64,000 nt of DNA from Thalassobius sp. Cn5-15 (GTDB lineage Bacteria > Pseudomonadota > Alphaproteobacteria > Rhodobacterales > Rhodobacteraceae): the NCBI RefSeq assembly GCF_022347685.1, contig NZ_JAKRGF010000002.1, positions 310,001-374,000 of the forward strand, written 5' to 3'. The first letter of the stretch is position 1. Each line of letters starts with the position of its first letter. Both the position numbers and the translations under genes were made by a program. Shown here in pieces: positions 26,012-34,923 of this stretch. Below the pieces are notes generated by a model. It was not told the DNA's origin. It worked only from the letters and a program-made list of their open reading frames with translations, and made no database searches.

Positions 26012-26677
26012 TCACCAAACCACGCGTTTCCCCTGCCAGTCAAAGAACCCGCCGCTGTCCTCGCGACTTAACCCCTCGACCACCCGCAACAGGTTCTGTG
26101 CCGCCTCGGCGGCCGGAACCGTCTTGTGCCGTGCGGCGTAGTTCTCGGTAAAGGACGTCGCCACCGTGCCCGGATGCAGTGCCGCGCAGATCACGCCCTT
26201 GTGGCTGCGGCCCATTTCTATCGCACCGGTGTGGATCACTTGGTTCAGCGCCGCCTTGGCGCTGCGGTAGCTGATCCAGCCACCCAAAGCGTTGTCACCG
26301 ATGGACCCCACCCGCGCGGACAGCGCCACAAACACCGCCCGCCCCTGACGCGGCAATAGCGGCAGCGCATGTTTCATCACCAGCGCCGGACCAATGCAAT
26401 TGACCGCAAACTGATCCGCCATTGCCGTTGCAGTCAGCGCCTTGATCGACTTTTCCGGCGGCTGACCAGCACCGTGCAACGCGCCAGTGGCCACAAAGAT
26501 CAGATCGAATGGCCCGGACAACGCGCCCAGATGCATCGCAACCGATGCTTCATCCGTGATGTCCAATCCGTGCTGGCGCCGTGACAGGCCAGTGACCCGA
26601 ACACCCTGCCCACGCAAATTTTCAACAATCGCAGCGCCAATGCCGCCCGAGGATCCGATAACCAATGCCTGTTTCAT
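26012..26677 (-). CDS. Short-chain dehydrogenase/reductase
   Basis: A 221-residue Rossmann-fold oxidoreductase. The dinucleotide site is SSGGIGAAIV near the N-terminus; the catalytic set is Ser (ALSARVGS) and Y-x-x-x-K (YRSAK), followed by HPGTVATSFTE. It resembles the CsgA/C-factor-like SDR group; the substrate is unknown. ATG 26677 (MKQALVIGSSGG) is preferred over a long upstream extension. It is divergent from the leuA leader region. Confidence 0.88.
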   Translation of the reverse strand: MKQALVIGSSGGIGAAIVENLRGQGVRVTGLSRRQHGLDITDEASVAMHLGALSGPFDLIFVATGALHGAGQPPEKSIKALTATAMADQFAVNCIGPALVMKHALPLLPRQGRAVFVALSARVGSIGDNALGGWISYRSAKAALNQVIHTGAIEMGRSHKGVICAALHPGTVATSFTENYAARHKTVPAAEAAQNLLRVVEGLSREDSGGFFDWQGKRVVW

Positions 26678-26762
26678 TTCAGACGACCTAGCGGCATTTT
26701 CGACAGTGCCAAGGCGAAATTCACGCTTTTCATTTCGAACAAGAGGTTTATAACTTCGTCTC

Positions 26763-26855
26763 ATGATGATGATGGCCCATATCCTTTCGACCCAAGCCCG
26801 TGCGCCCAGCGCGGCGGCTTCGGCTGGCCTCATCCTACTGCTAAGCCGCCTCTGA
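26763..26855 (+). CDS. leuL: Leucine-rich leader peptide of leuA
   Basis: A 30-codon reading frame starts with four consecutive ATG codons and ends with CTC ATC CTA CTG CTA AGC CGC CTC TGA, giving ...GLILLLSRL. Five of the last eight residues are Leu, two of them the CTA codon that should be uncommon at this GC content, 107 bp before leuA. This is the layout of ribosome-mediated attenuation in leucine operons. There is no close Shine-Dalgarno; a TATAAC at 26749-26754 would start transcription almost at the first ATG, so the peptide may be read from a near-leaderless message. Confidence 0.8.
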   Translation: MMMMAHILSTQARAPSAAASAGLILLLSRL

Positions 26856-26935
26856 GCGTGCCGTTTTGGCGCGACCGCTCAGAGGATGTGCCTTTTTCGC
26901 GCCAAGATATCCCAAACGGACACCCCTCCGGCTTA
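26842..26935 (+). promoter_or_regulatory. leuA attenuator with competing RNA stems
   Basis: CCTCTGAGCG (26849-26858, containing the leader's stop codon) pairs perfectly with CGCTCAGAGG (26876-26885). TTGGCGCGA (26866-26874) pairs perfectly with TCGCGCCAA (26897-26905). The two stems interleave, so they exclude each other or form a pseudoknot. A longer-range TAAGCCG / CGGCTTA (26842-26848 with 26929-26935) also exists. A T5 run lies at 26893-26897, seven bases after the first stem. Which fold terminates is not settled. Confidence 0.65.
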
Positions 26936-26962
26936 CGCACGTAATTTACCAAGAGACCTGAC

Positions 26963-28552
26963 ATGACCGATTCAGCCACTACCGCCCCCGCGCAAGACCA
27001 CGTTTTGATTTTCGACACCACGCTTCGTGACGGGGAACAAAGCCCCGGCGCCACCATGACCCATGATGAGAAGCTGGAAATCGCTGAAATGCTCGACGAT
27101 ATGGGCGTCGACATTATCGAAGCAGGCTTCCCCATCGCTTCTGAAGGTGACTTCAACGCGGTGAAAGAAATCGCTGAACGTTCGAAGAACTCGGTCATTT
27201 GTGGTCTGTCGCGCGCGAACTTCAAAGACATTGACCGCTGCTATGAGGCCGTGAAACACGCCGCCCAGCCGCGCATTCATACCTTTATCGGCACCTCGCC
27301 GCTGCACCGCGCCATCCCCAACCTGTCCAAGGATGAGATGGCCGAGAAGATCCATGAAACGGTGACCCACGCGCGCAACCTCTGCGACAACGTGCAATGG
27401 TCGCCGATGGATGCGCTGCGCACCGAACATGACTACCTGTTCCGGGTGATCGAGATCGCGATCAAGGCTGGCGCCACCACAATCAACATCCCCGATACCG
27501 TGGGCTACACCATCCCCCGCGAAAGCGCTGATCTGATTGCCAAGATCCGCGAAAACGTGCCCGGCGCAGATGAGGTGATCTTTGCCACCCATTGCCACAA
27601 CGATCTGGGCATGGCGACTGCCAACTCGCTGGCCGCCGTGGAGGCAGGTGCGCGCCAAATCGAATGCACCATCAACGGTCTGGGCGAACGCGCAGGCAAC
27701 ACCGCACTGGAAGAGGTGGTTATGGCGTTGAAGGTGCGCAACGACACCATGCCCTACCGCACTGGTATCGACACGACGAAGATCATGGGCCTGTCGCGCC
27801 GCGTGGCGGCTGTGTCTGGCTTTAACGTGCAGTTCAACAAGGCAATCGTCGGTAAAAACGCCTTTGCGCATGAAAGCGGCATCCATCAGGACGGCATGCT
27901 GAAAAACGCCGAAACCTTTGAGATCATGCGCCCAGAGGACGTGGGCATCGCGGGCACCTCGCTGCCGCTTGGCAAACACTCGGGCCGTGCAGCGCTGCGG
28001 TCGAAAATGACCGAGCTGGGCTTTGATCTGGCGGACAACCAGTTGAACGATCTTTTCGTGCGCTTCAAAGAGCTGGCGGACCGCAAGAAAGAAGTGTTTG
28101 ACGACGACATCATCGCGCTGGTGCAGGTCGAGGCTGGTCAGGCCGATGCTGACACCCTTCAGCTGAAGCGTCTGCGCGTGATCTGTGGCACAGACGGCCC
28201 GCAGGAGGCGGAGTTGACGCTGACCATTGATGGTGAGGAAAAGAGCATTGATGCCACCGGAGACGGCCCCGTTGATGCGGCTTTTAACGCGGTGAAGATG
28301 ATCTACCCCCACAGTGGCCGCCTGCAATTGTACCAAGTGCACGCTGTGACCGAAGGCACCGATGCGCAGGCCACCGTTTCGGTCCGTCTGGAAGAAGACG
28401 GGCGTATCGCCACCGGCTCATCAGCCGATACAGACACCGTGGTCGCCAGTGTGAAGGCCTACATCAGCGCCTTGAACCGCCTGATTGTGCGCCGAGAGAA
28501 GGTTGCGCCGGGTGGGGATACAAAGGAAATCAACTATAAGGATGTGCACTGA
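26963..28552 (+). CDS. leuA: 2-isopropylmalate synthase
   Basis: A 529-residue enzyme for the first committed step of leucine synthesis, condensing acetyl-CoA with 2-oxoisovalerate. Motifs of the HMGL-like TIM barrel are present: FDTTLRDGEQSPGA near the N-terminus, THCHNDLGMATANS with metal-binding histidines, and CTINGLGERAGN. A C-terminal regulatory (leucine-binding) domain of about 130 residues follows, so feedback inhibition is likely. It is controlled upstream by a leucine leader peptide and followed by a strong terminator. Monocistronic here; leuCDB is not in the window. Confidence 0.96.
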   Translation: MTDSATTAPAQDHVLIFDTTLRDGEQSPGATMTHDEKLEIAEMLDDMGVDIIEAGFPIASEGDFNAVKEIAERSKNSVICGLSRANFKDIDRCYEAVKHAAQPRIHTFIGTSPLHRAIPNLSKDEMAEKIHETVTHARNLCDNVQWSPMDALRTEHDYLFRVIEIAIKAGATTINIPDTVGYTIPRESADLIAKIRENVPGADEVIFATHCHNDLGMATANSLAAVEAGARQIECTINGLGERAGNTALEEVVMALKVRNDTMPYRTGIDTTKIMGLSRRVAAVSGFNVQFNKAIVGKNAFAHESGIHQDGMLKNAETFEIMRPEDVGIAGTSLPLGKHSGRAALRSKMTELGFDLADNQLNDLFVRFKELADRKKEVFDDDIIALVQVEAGQADADTLQLKRLRVICGTDGPQEAELTLTIDGEEKSIDATGDGPVDAAFNAVKMIYPHSGRLQLYQVHAVTEGTDAQATVSVRLEEDGRIATGSSADTDTVVASVKAYISALNRLIVRREKVAPGGDTKEINYKDVH

Positions 28553-28583
28553 TCGCATCCAGCGAACAGACCTATCCCTTTGA

Positions 28584-28616
28584 CAGGCCCGGACCTACCC
28601 TCCGGGCCTGTTTTTT
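28584..28616 (+). terminator. Terminator of leuA
   Basis: CAGGCCCGG (28584-28592) pairs with CCGGGCCTG (28602-28610), followed by six T. Confidence 0.94.
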
Positions 28617-28740
28617 GTTATTTGGTGGGTAAGCCGACCCCATGCCGCCGGCCCTGTGCTAAGGTTCTGTCATTGGTAAAGTGGTTAAACCCGGCACCAG
28701 CATAACGCCATGCCGGACGTACAAGTGGACTAGATACGCC

Positions 28741-30111
28741 GTGAAGGAGCACCCGAAAACAAACGGGGACGGACTGGCTGCAACACCGGCTGCGCAACCA
28801 GCTGGCACTTCGGGTCAGTATCGTCGTCAGGTAGCGCGCACCACGGACAGTATTCTGTTGCTGCTGCTGGGGCTTACCGTCTACTCGATCACTGCGAACC
28901 TGTTTTACAACGCCACAAAAATGGTGATCACGGCGCTGCTGGCCTTTGCAGGCCTGATGCTGGCGCTCCTGCTGCACCGTGCAAAACGCTATATCCCGGC
29001 GCGCTTTGTGATGCTGACTACGCTCAATTTGGCGATCTTTGTCGGCAGTTTCTTCCTACCACCCAACAGCAACCTCTCGATGTTCCTGCTGACCTTTATC
29101 GGGCTGCCCTTTGTGGTGATGTCATGGTGGGAAAACCGCCCTCTGATGATCTATTTCTGCACTCTACCTCTGGTTCTATGGTCCGCCCTGCTGCTCACAA
29201 ACTATGGCGATGGCGCTTATTTCGAACTGTCAGAGGACGTGACGCAGGTGTTCGGCTTTACCCATTCGATCATGATCTTTGCCCTGATCACCGCGCAATT
29301 TTTCTACTACGATCGCGTCACCCGCGACTATGCGCAGGCGCTGCAGCGGTCATTGCGGGCCCAACAGCAGGCCAATAAGGCCAAGACAACCTTCCTGCGT
29401 TCAATGAGCCATGAAATGCGCACACCACTGGGCGCCATTCTGGGATCAGTGGACCTCTTGCGCGAACGCGCCGATGCCCCACAGCAGCCGCGCCTGCCCG
29501 CAGAGGCGGAACTGGTGGATATCATCGCCAAATCCAGCAACGATCTGCTGTCCCTGACGGAAAAGAGCACATCGTTTGCACAGATCACCGCAGGCGACCT
29601 GTCGCCTCAATTGCAGACGCTCTCACTGCTGTCCGTTCTGAGCCCGGTTCTGAAACGGTTCGAAGACCAGATCACCCAGAAACAGCTGCAGATCAGCGTG
29701 TTAACAGAAGCCCTGCACAACGGCGCGACCACCCCACGCGATCTGATCACCGCTGATCCGCGCATGCTGGGCGACGCTTTGCTACAGGTCTTTGAAAATG
29801 CGATGACCTACACGCCAGTGGGGGGGCAGATCACCATCCAGCTGGATCCGCCGAGTGACGACTTCCTGAGCCTGTGCATCTGTGACAGCGGTCCCGGCAT
29901 CCCCGAGGACAGCCGCGAAAATGTGTTTGAACCCTATGAACGTCTGGGGCAGGCCTATGGGTCTCAATCCGGCGGTGGCGTCGGGTTGACCATTGCGCGG
30001 GCCTATATTCGGGCGATGAATGGCGATATCGGGTTGGATCAGCCCCAAGACGGAGGCACCCGTGTCTGGATCCGTCTGCCCCTGCCGGTGAAACGAAAAG
30101 ACCGCGCCTGA
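28741..30111 (+). CDS. Membrane-bound sensor histidine kinase
   Basis: About 456 residues. Roughly six hydrophobic segments fill the first 190 residues with almost no periplasmic domain. They are followed by the HisKA box SHEMRTPLG (phospho-acceptor His near residue 224) and the HATPase domain: N-box VFENAMTYTP, G1 DSGPGIP, F-box VFEPYERLG and G2 GGGVGLTIA. The signal sensed, and the response regulator, are unknown; none is adjacent. The start is uncertain: GTG 28741 is used, but GTG 28681 is also in frame and neither has a clear Shine-Dalgarno. Confidence 0.87.
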   Translation: MKEHPKTNGDGLAATPAAQPAGTSGQYRRQVARTTDSILLLLLGLTVYSITANLFYNATKMVITALLAFAGLMLALLLHRAKRYIPARFVMLTTLNLAIFVGSFFLPPNSNLSMFLLTFIGLPFVVMSWWENRPLMIYFCTLPLVLWSALLLTNYGDGAYFELSEDVTQVFGFTHSIMIFALITAQFFYYDRVTRDYAQALQRSLRAQQQANKAKTTFLRSMSHEMRTPLGAILGSVDLLRERADAPQQPRLPAEAELVDIIAKSSNDLLSLTEKSTSFAQITAGDLSPQLQTLSLLSVLSPVLKRFEDQITQKQLQISVLTEALHNGATTPRDLITADPRMLGDALLQVFENAMTYTPVGGQITIQLDPPSDDFLSLCICDSGPGIPEDSRENVFEPYERLGQAYGSQSGGGVGLTIARAYIRAMNGDIGLDQPQDGGTRVWIRLPLPVKRKDRA

Positions 30112-30124
30112 AAGCGCGGTCTTT
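30097..30124. terminator. Terminator overlapping the kinase stop codon
   Basis: AAAGACCGCGC (30097-30107) pairs with GCGCGGTCTTT (30114-30124); the kinase stop lies in the loop. A- and T-runs on both sides let it also serve the convergent lysA. Confidence 0.85.
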
Positions 30125-30149
30125 AAGCTGTTGTCGACAGGATTGCAGA

Positions 30150-31415
30150 TCAGAGCCAGTCAGGGATCTGATCGCGATTCAGCATTTCCTGATAGGTCGG
30201 GCGTTCACGGATCACTGCAAACTGATCACCATGAACCAGCACCTCTGGGATCATCGGGCGGGTATTATATTCGCTGGCCATCACAGCACCATAAGCCCCA
30301 GCGGAGCGGAAGGCGACCAGATCACCCGCCGCCAAAGGCGCCATCATGCGTTCCTTGGCAAAGGTGTCACCGGTTTCGCAGACGGGGCCAACAATATCAT
30401 AGGGGTGTTGCTCAACACCCGGTGTCGGCTCTTTAACCGACACGATGTCATGATGCGCATCATACATCGCAGGGCGCAGCAGATCGTTCATCGCACCATC
30501 AAGGATAAGGAAATCGCGGCCTTCGCCAGATTTTACATAGATCACCCTGGACACCATGATCCCCGCGTTACCCGCAATCAAGCGGCCCGGTTCAATCTCG
30601 ATCTCGCAGCCCAAATGGCCCAGCTCTTCCTTGATCATACTGCCGTATTCCACCGGCAGCGGCGGTGCCTCGTTTGAGCGGGTGTAAGGAATGCCAAGGC
30701 CGCCGCCCAGATCAAGGCGAATGATGTCATGGCCATCTGCGCGCAACTCTTCGGTCAGCGCCGCAACCTTGCGGTAGGCCTGCCGGAAGGGCGCCAGATC
30801 GGTCAGCTGGCTACCGATGTGCACGTCAATACCAACCACCTTCAGTCCCGGCAGGGCACCGGCACGTGCGTAGACCTCACGCGCCCGGGAAATGGGGATG
30901 CCAAACTTGTTTTCCGATTTACCGGTGGCGATCTTGGCATGGGTTTTGGCGTCCACATCGGGGTTCACCCGCACGGTAATCGGCGCCACCTTTCCCAGTG
31001 ACAGCGCCACCTCATTGATGACCTCCATCTCCGGCTCGGACTCGACGTTGAACTGGCGAATGCCACCGGTCAGCGCGGCACGGATTTCTTCGTGGGTTTT
31101 GCCCACACCGGAAAAGACGATTTTGTCCCCCGGCACCCCTGCCGCAATCGCGCGGGCATATTCGCCGCCAGACACCACATCCATACCCGCACCAGCCTGC
31201 GCCAGCGTTTTCAGGATCGCCTGGTTCGAGGCCGCCTTCATTGCATAACAGACCAGATGATCCATGCCCGCCAGTGCCTCGTCAAACAAAGTGAAATGGC
31301 GCAAAAGCGTTGCAGTAGAATAGCAGTAGAACGGTGTGCCAACAGCCGCCGCAATTTCTGCAACGGCTACGTCTTCGGCGTGCAATGCGCCATCTTTGTA
31401 AAGGAAGTGATCCAT
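30150..31415 (-). CDS. lysA: Diaminopimelate decarboxylase
   Basis: A 421-residue PLP enzyme for the last step of lysine synthesis (meso-DAP to lysine). The PLP lysine is K60 in CYAMKAASNQAIL; further family motifs are VHIGSQLTDL, DLGGGLGIPY and EPGRLIAGNAG. ATG 31415 (MDHFLYKDG) is chosen over an upstream extension. It points away from the tlpA-like gene but lies in the same neighbourhood as argH and the LptM-like gene, which in many Proteobacteria form argH-lptM-lysA; here lysA is inverted and separated from them. Confidence 0.95.
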   Translation of the reverse strand: MDHFLYKDGALHAEDVAVAEIAAAVGTPFYCYSTATLLRHFTLFDEALAGMDHLVCYAMKAASNQAILKTLAQAGAGMDVVSGGEYARAIAAGVPGDKIVFSGVGKTHEEIRAALTGGIRQFNVESEPEMEVINEVALSLGKVAPITVRVNPDVDAKTHAKIATGKSENKFGIPISRAREVYARAGALPGLKVVGIDVHIGSQLTDLAPFRQAYRKVAALTEELRADGHDIIRLDLGGGLGIPYTRSNEAPPLPVEYGSMIKEELGHLGCEIEIEPGRLIAGNAGIMVSRVIYVKSGEGRDFLILDGAMNDLLRPAMYDAHHDIVSVKEPTPGVEQHPYDIVGPVCETGDTFAKERMMAPLAAGDLVAFRSAGAYGAVMASEYNTRPMIPEVLVHGDQFAVIRERPTYQEMLNRDQIPDWL

Positions 31416-31580
31416 CCGTCCGCCCCTTATCCAATCTTTCACAATCGACGCGCACGGGGGATCGCCTCGCACAGTCGCGTTTCAAGCGGTCATAGCAGAT
31501 CAGACCATTGGATCAACGCAGCAATCGTACCGACACAATGGACCACACAAGGGCTACGAGACGTAAATCATAAAACGCAG

Positions 31581-31606
31581 AAAGCCGGATCGAGGACCGA
31601 TCCGGC
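31581..31606 (-). terminator. Terminator after the TlpA-like gene
   Basis: GCCGGATCG (31584-31592) pairs with CGATCCGGC (31598-31606); on the minus strand it is followed by CTTTCTG. It lies 25 bp past the stop. Confidence 0.7.
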
Positions 31607-31630
31607 GCACCCTTTGCATCGCATGTTGGG

Positions 31631-32194
31631 TTATCCCTCGGCACCGATCAGGTGCTGGACCACCGCGCGGGCGTTGTCATCGTGCCATTCAGCGTCACCG
31701 ATCAAACGACCGATCTCACGACCCTCAGGATCGATCAGCACCGACAGCGGCAGGCCAATCACCGCAGATTTACGCGCCAGTTCCTGTTTCGGATCGCGGT
31801 GCAGCGGCAGGGTTTCGACATTCACCTCGTCAAAGAACTTCTTCATCGCCGGCACAGGATTGCGACCCGTGGCAATGGTAACGACTTCGAACTCCTCGCC
31901 GCCAAATTCGGCATTCAGCGCATCCAGCGCGGGCATTTCAGCGCGGCACGGCGCACACCATGTGGCCCAGAAATTAACCAGGACATACTTGCCTTCATAG
32001 TCCTTCAGCGATGCCGCCTCACCATCAACAGTCACAAAATCATGGCCGCGCAGGTCCTTGGGTTCGCTGTGAACAATCAGCTTTTTCATGTCGCCCTGAC
32101 GCAAATCCCGCAGGGCACCCAGATCGGCAGCCGCAGCGCCATTTGCACCAAGCACAAAGGCCGTATAAAGGACGGTGGCAACTAACTTTCGCAT
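31631..32194 (-). CDS. TlpA/ResA-type exported thiol-disulfide protein
   Basis: A 187-residue protein with an N-terminal signal sequence or anchor ([20 protein letters not shown]) and a thioredoxin-like domain of the TlpA/ResA group. The active site WCAPC is at C80-C83 ([15 protein letters not shown]) and the cis-proline is in [11 protein letters not shown]. Such proteins keep periplasmic cysteines reduced, for example during cytochrome c or oxidase maturation; the partner here is not known. ATG 32194 is preferred. It is divergent from argH with only 22 bp between starts, so the promoters must overlap the coding ends. Confidence 0.88.
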   Translation of the reverse strand: MRKLVATVLYTAFVLGANGAAAADLGALRDLRQGDMKKLIVHSEPKDLRGHDFVTVDGEAASLKDYEGKYVLVNFWATWCAPCRAEMPALDALNAEFGGEEFEVVTIATGRNPVPAMKKFFDEVNVETLPLHRDPKQELARKSAVIGLPLSVLIDPEGREIGRLIGDAEWHDDNARAVVQHLIGAEG

Positions 32195-32216
32195 TTTTCC
32201 TCCCAAGGGGCAGACC

Positions 32217-33608
32217 ATGAGTGACAAATCCTCGAACCAGATGTGGGGCGGCCGCTTTGCCGCAGGACCGGACGCGATCATGGAGGCGATCAACGCCTCG
32301 ATCAGTTTCGATCAGCGAATGGCCAAACAGGACATCGAAGGTTCAAGGGCCCATGCCGCCATGTTGGCTGCCACAGGCATCATCACAGATAGCGATGCAG
32401 AGGTCATTCGGGAAGGCCTGCTCACGGTCTTGTCAGAGATCGACAGCGGCACGTTCCAATTTTCCGCCGCACTGGAAGACATTCACATGAATGTTGAGGC
32501 CCGTTTGAAGGAAATCGTGGGCGAACCTGCGGGCCGCCTGCACACCGCCCGGTCGCGTAATGATCAGGTGGCAACTGATTTCAAACTGTGGGTGCGTGAC
32601 CAGATTGATGCGTCGATCGAAGGGATCGAAGCCCTTATCAAGGCGCTGATTGGCCAGGCAGATGTTGGCTATGACTGGGTGATGCCCGGTTTCACCCACC
32701 TGCAGACCGCGCAGCCTGTGACTTGGGGTCATCACATGATGGCGTACGTGGAAATGTTGGGTCGTGACCTCAGCCGGTTCAAGGATGCGCGCGCGCGGAT
32801 GAACGAATCGCCGCTCGGTGCTGCAGCACTGGCAGGCACGTCCTTCCCGATCGATCGTCACATGACCGCCGCAGCACTGGGTTTTGACCGTCCAGCGGCA
32901 AACTCTCTGGATGCAGTGGCAGACCGCGACTTCGCGCTGGAATTTCTGTCGAACGCCTCGATCTGTGCCATGCACCTGTCGCGCTTTGCCGAAGAGCTGG
33001 TGATCTGGTCCTCGGCCCAGTTCCGTTTTGTGACCATGTCGGACAAATGGTCCACCGGATCGTCGATCATGCCGCAGAAACGCAACCCAGATGCGGCCGA
33101 ACTGCTGCGTGCAAAACTGGGCCGTATCTTCGGCGCCAACGTGGCGCTGATGACGGTGATGAAGGGTCTGCCGCTGACCTATTCGAAGGACATGCAGGAA
33201 GATAAGGAACAGGTGTTCGACGCTGCTGACAACTTCCTGCTGTCGCTGGCAGCGATGACCGGCATGGTCAGCGATATGACCGGCAACAAGGATTCGCTGG
33301 CAGCTGCAGCTGGGTCTGGCTTCTCCACCGCGACGGATCTGGCAGATTGGTGCGTGCGCGCGCTGAACATGCCGTTCCGCGATGCCCACCATGTCACAGG
33401 TTCACTGGTTGCGCTGGCCGAGGAAAAAGGCTGTGATCTGCCCGATCTGACGCTGGAAGACATGCAATCCGTGAACGACCAGATTACTGATGAGGTGTTT
33501 GGCGTTCTGGGGGTTGATAACTCTGTCGCGTCGCGCATGTCTTATGGTGGCACCGCACCAGCACAGGTTCTGGTGCAGATCAAACGCTGGAAGAAGGAAC
33601 TGGAATGA
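32217..33608 (+). CDS. argH: Argininosuccinate lyase
   Basis: A 463-residue fumarase-superfamily enzyme that splits argininosuccinate into arginine and fumarate. The signature G-S-S-I-M-P-Q-K-x-N-P is at about residue 281, with [11 protein letters not shown] and [12 protein letters not shown] also present. ATG 32217 gives the canonical N-terminus [14 protein letters not shown]. Its stop overlaps the ATG of the following small lipoprotein gene (ATGA), so the two are translationally coupled. Confidence 0.96.
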   Translation: MSDKSSNQMWGGRFAAGPDAIMEAINASISFDQRMAKQDIEGSRAHAAMLAATGIITDSDAEVIREGLLTVLSEIDSGTFQFSAALEDIHMNVEARLKEIVGEPAGRLHTARSRNDQVATDFKLWVRDQIDASIEGIEALIKALIGQADVGYDWVMPGFTHLQTAQPVTWGHHMMAYVEMLGRDLSRFKDARARMNESPLGAAALAGTSFPIDRHMTAAALGFDRPAANSLDAVADRDFALEFLSNASICAMHLSRFAEELVIWSSAQFRFVTMSDKWSTGSSIMPQKRNPDAAELLRAKLGRIFGANVALMTVMKGLPLTYSKDMQEDKEQVFDAADNFLLSLAAMTGMVSDMTGNKDSLAAAAGSGFSTATDLADWCVRALNMPFRDAHHVTGSLVALAEEKGCDLPDLTLEDMQSVNDQITDEVFGVLGVDNSVASRMSYGGTAPAQVLVQIKRWKKELE

Positions 33609-33778
33609 AACCTCTTCTGATGACCCTCAGCCTGCTGACGCTGACCGCCTGCGGGGTGGATGGCGCACCGCTGAAACCTACGGCCAATGCCGGAGTGTCG
33701 ATCGGGACTGGCGGCATTTCGACCTCTGCCGGGGTCGGGGTGCGCAAAGGCCCACTATCCGTTGGCCTCAGCCTCTGA
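33605..33778 (+). CDS. Small LptM-like lipoprotein
   Basis: A 57-residue protein. It overlaps the argH stop by 4 bp. The N-terminus is a lipoprotein signal with a lipobox L-T-A-C ([17 protein letters not shown]), so Cys16 should be lipidated. The rest is short and glycine/serine-rich ([17 protein letters not shown]). A small lipoprotein after argH is the conserved place of LptM (YifL), which assists maturation of the LptD-LptE translocon. The family match here rests on position, size and lipobox, so the name is an inference. A strong terminator follows. Confidence 0.75.
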   Translation: MKPLLMTLSLLTLTACGVDGAPLKPTANAGVSIGTGGISTSAGVGVRKGPLSVGLSL

Positions 33779-33786
33779 GATTGACG

Positions 33787-33814
33787 ACGCCGCTGCCCCC
33801 GCAGCGGCGTTTTT
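33787..33814 (+). terminator. Terminator of argH and the LptM-like gene
   Basis: ACGCCGCTGC (33787-33796) pairs with GCAGCGGCGT (33801-33810) around CCCC, then TTTT. Confidence 0.93.
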
Positions 33815-33916
33815 CATTGGTCCGTGGTCTCTGCCTTAACCCTCTTTTAACAAAGACCTGCCACCCTCTCTCTGCGCGACCGCATCTCTATGCCTGCTCA
33901 GGGGGAAGGACAGCAC

Positions 33917-34744
33917 ATGCCGAACCGGATTGCACTGGAAATTCCCGATGAACTGTCAAATCCGCTGAACTATGCCGTGCATCAGCGGGGTCGCGATATT
34001 CTGGATACCGTGCGCGCGGCCTTGAAACATGGTGAGGTGCGGCTGGCCTATCAACCGATTGTAGAGGCGCAACGCCCGGACCGCATCGGTTTTTATGAAG
34101 GATTGTTCCGCGTACTGGATGCCGACGGTCGCGTGATCCCTGCCCGTGATTTCATGCCCTTTGCGGAAGATTGCGATATCGGCCGTGATATCGACTGCAG
34201 CGCGCTGGAAATAGGGTTGACCGCTCTTTCACAGGTGCCGGGCCTGCGCCTGTCAGTGAACATGTCAGCGCGCTCCATCGGCTATCCGCGCTGGATGCAG
34301 GTGCTGGAACGAAAGCTGGCCGATGACCCCGACATCGGTGCGCGGCTGATACTGGAAATTACCGAAACCTCTGCGATGACCGTGCCGGAACTGGTGCAAC
34401 CGTTTATGCGCAAACTTCGCGCCCATGGTGTGGCCTTTGCACTGGATGACTTCGGCGCTGGGGCCACATCTTTTCGGTATCTGCGCGATCTCCGCTTCGA
34501 CATGGTCAAGATCGATCAACAGTTTTGCCGCAATGCGCACCGGAACCGCGATGATCAGGCATTGATCCGCGCCATGTCACTGATCGCAGATCAATTTGAC
34601 ATGATGACCATCGCTGAAGGCGTCGAAAATGCAGGCGCTGCCAACTGGTTACGCGATGCGGGTCTGCATTGCCTGCAGGGCTACCACTTCTCCCTGCCGC
34701 AGCTGCGCCCCGACTGGACAACTCCAGCCAGACAACGGGCCTGA
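33917..34744 (+). CDS. EAL-domain c-di-GMP phosphodiesterase
   Basis: A 275-residue single-domain EAL protein without GGDEF, PAS or membrane segments. The signature reads E-G-L (E61, in FYEGLF). The catalytic set looks complete: N115 (SVNMS), E147 (LEITE), D177-D178 (DDFGAG), K198 (KID), E234 and E237 (EGVE) and Q254 (QGYHF). It should hydrolyse c-di-GMP to pGpG in the cytoplasm. ATG 33917 follows GGGGGAAGGA; ATG 33890 would add nine residues. With no sensor domain, it may act as a constitutive or partner-regulated enzyme. Confidence 0.9.
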   Translation: MPNRIALEIPDELSNPLNYAVHQRGRDILDTVRAALKHGEVRLAYQPIVEAQRPDRIGFYEGLFRVLDADGRVIPARDFMPFAEDCDIGRDIDCSALEIGLTALSQVPGLRLSVNMSARSIGYPRWMQVLERKLADDPDIGARLILEITETSAMTVPELVQPFMRKLRAHGVAFALDDFGAGATSFRYLRDLRFDMVKIDQQFCRNAHRNRDDQALIRAMSLIADQFDMMTIAEGVENAGAANWLRDAGLHCLQGYHFSLPQLRPDWTTPARQRA

Positions 34745-34752
34745 CCCTTAAC

Positions 34753-34923
34753 ATGTCTCAACAAACCGCCGCCCAGTTACCACAGAGTGCCGCGTCAGAC
34801 GTCGTTTTAAAGGCGAATCTTGCCGCAATGCAGCAAATACACTATCACTGGCCGCAAGGCGGGATGCGCTGGATCCGATCTTGGCGCAGGTCCGCCGTGC
34901 TTTTGGTGGAGGAAAACCCATGA
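34753..34923 (+). CDS. Small ORF coupled to phaA, uncertain
   Basis: A 56-codon frame beginning [16 protein letters not shown]. It starts 9 bp after the EAL gene and ends with a TGA overlapping the phaA ATG (ATGA). The coupling suggests a real gene, but there is no Shine-Dalgarno and no recognised family, and the last third also reads plausibly in another frame. It may be a chance frame, or a degraded gene. Confidence 0.3.
   Translation: MSQQTAAQLPQSAASDVVLKANLAAMQQIHYHWPQGGMRWIRSWRRSAVLLVEENP

Noticed and set aside
26972-28342. A 456-codon minus-strand frame opposite leuA
   Set aside because: Same reason: leuA motifs are clear on the plus strand and the opposite frame has no domain and no ribosome site.
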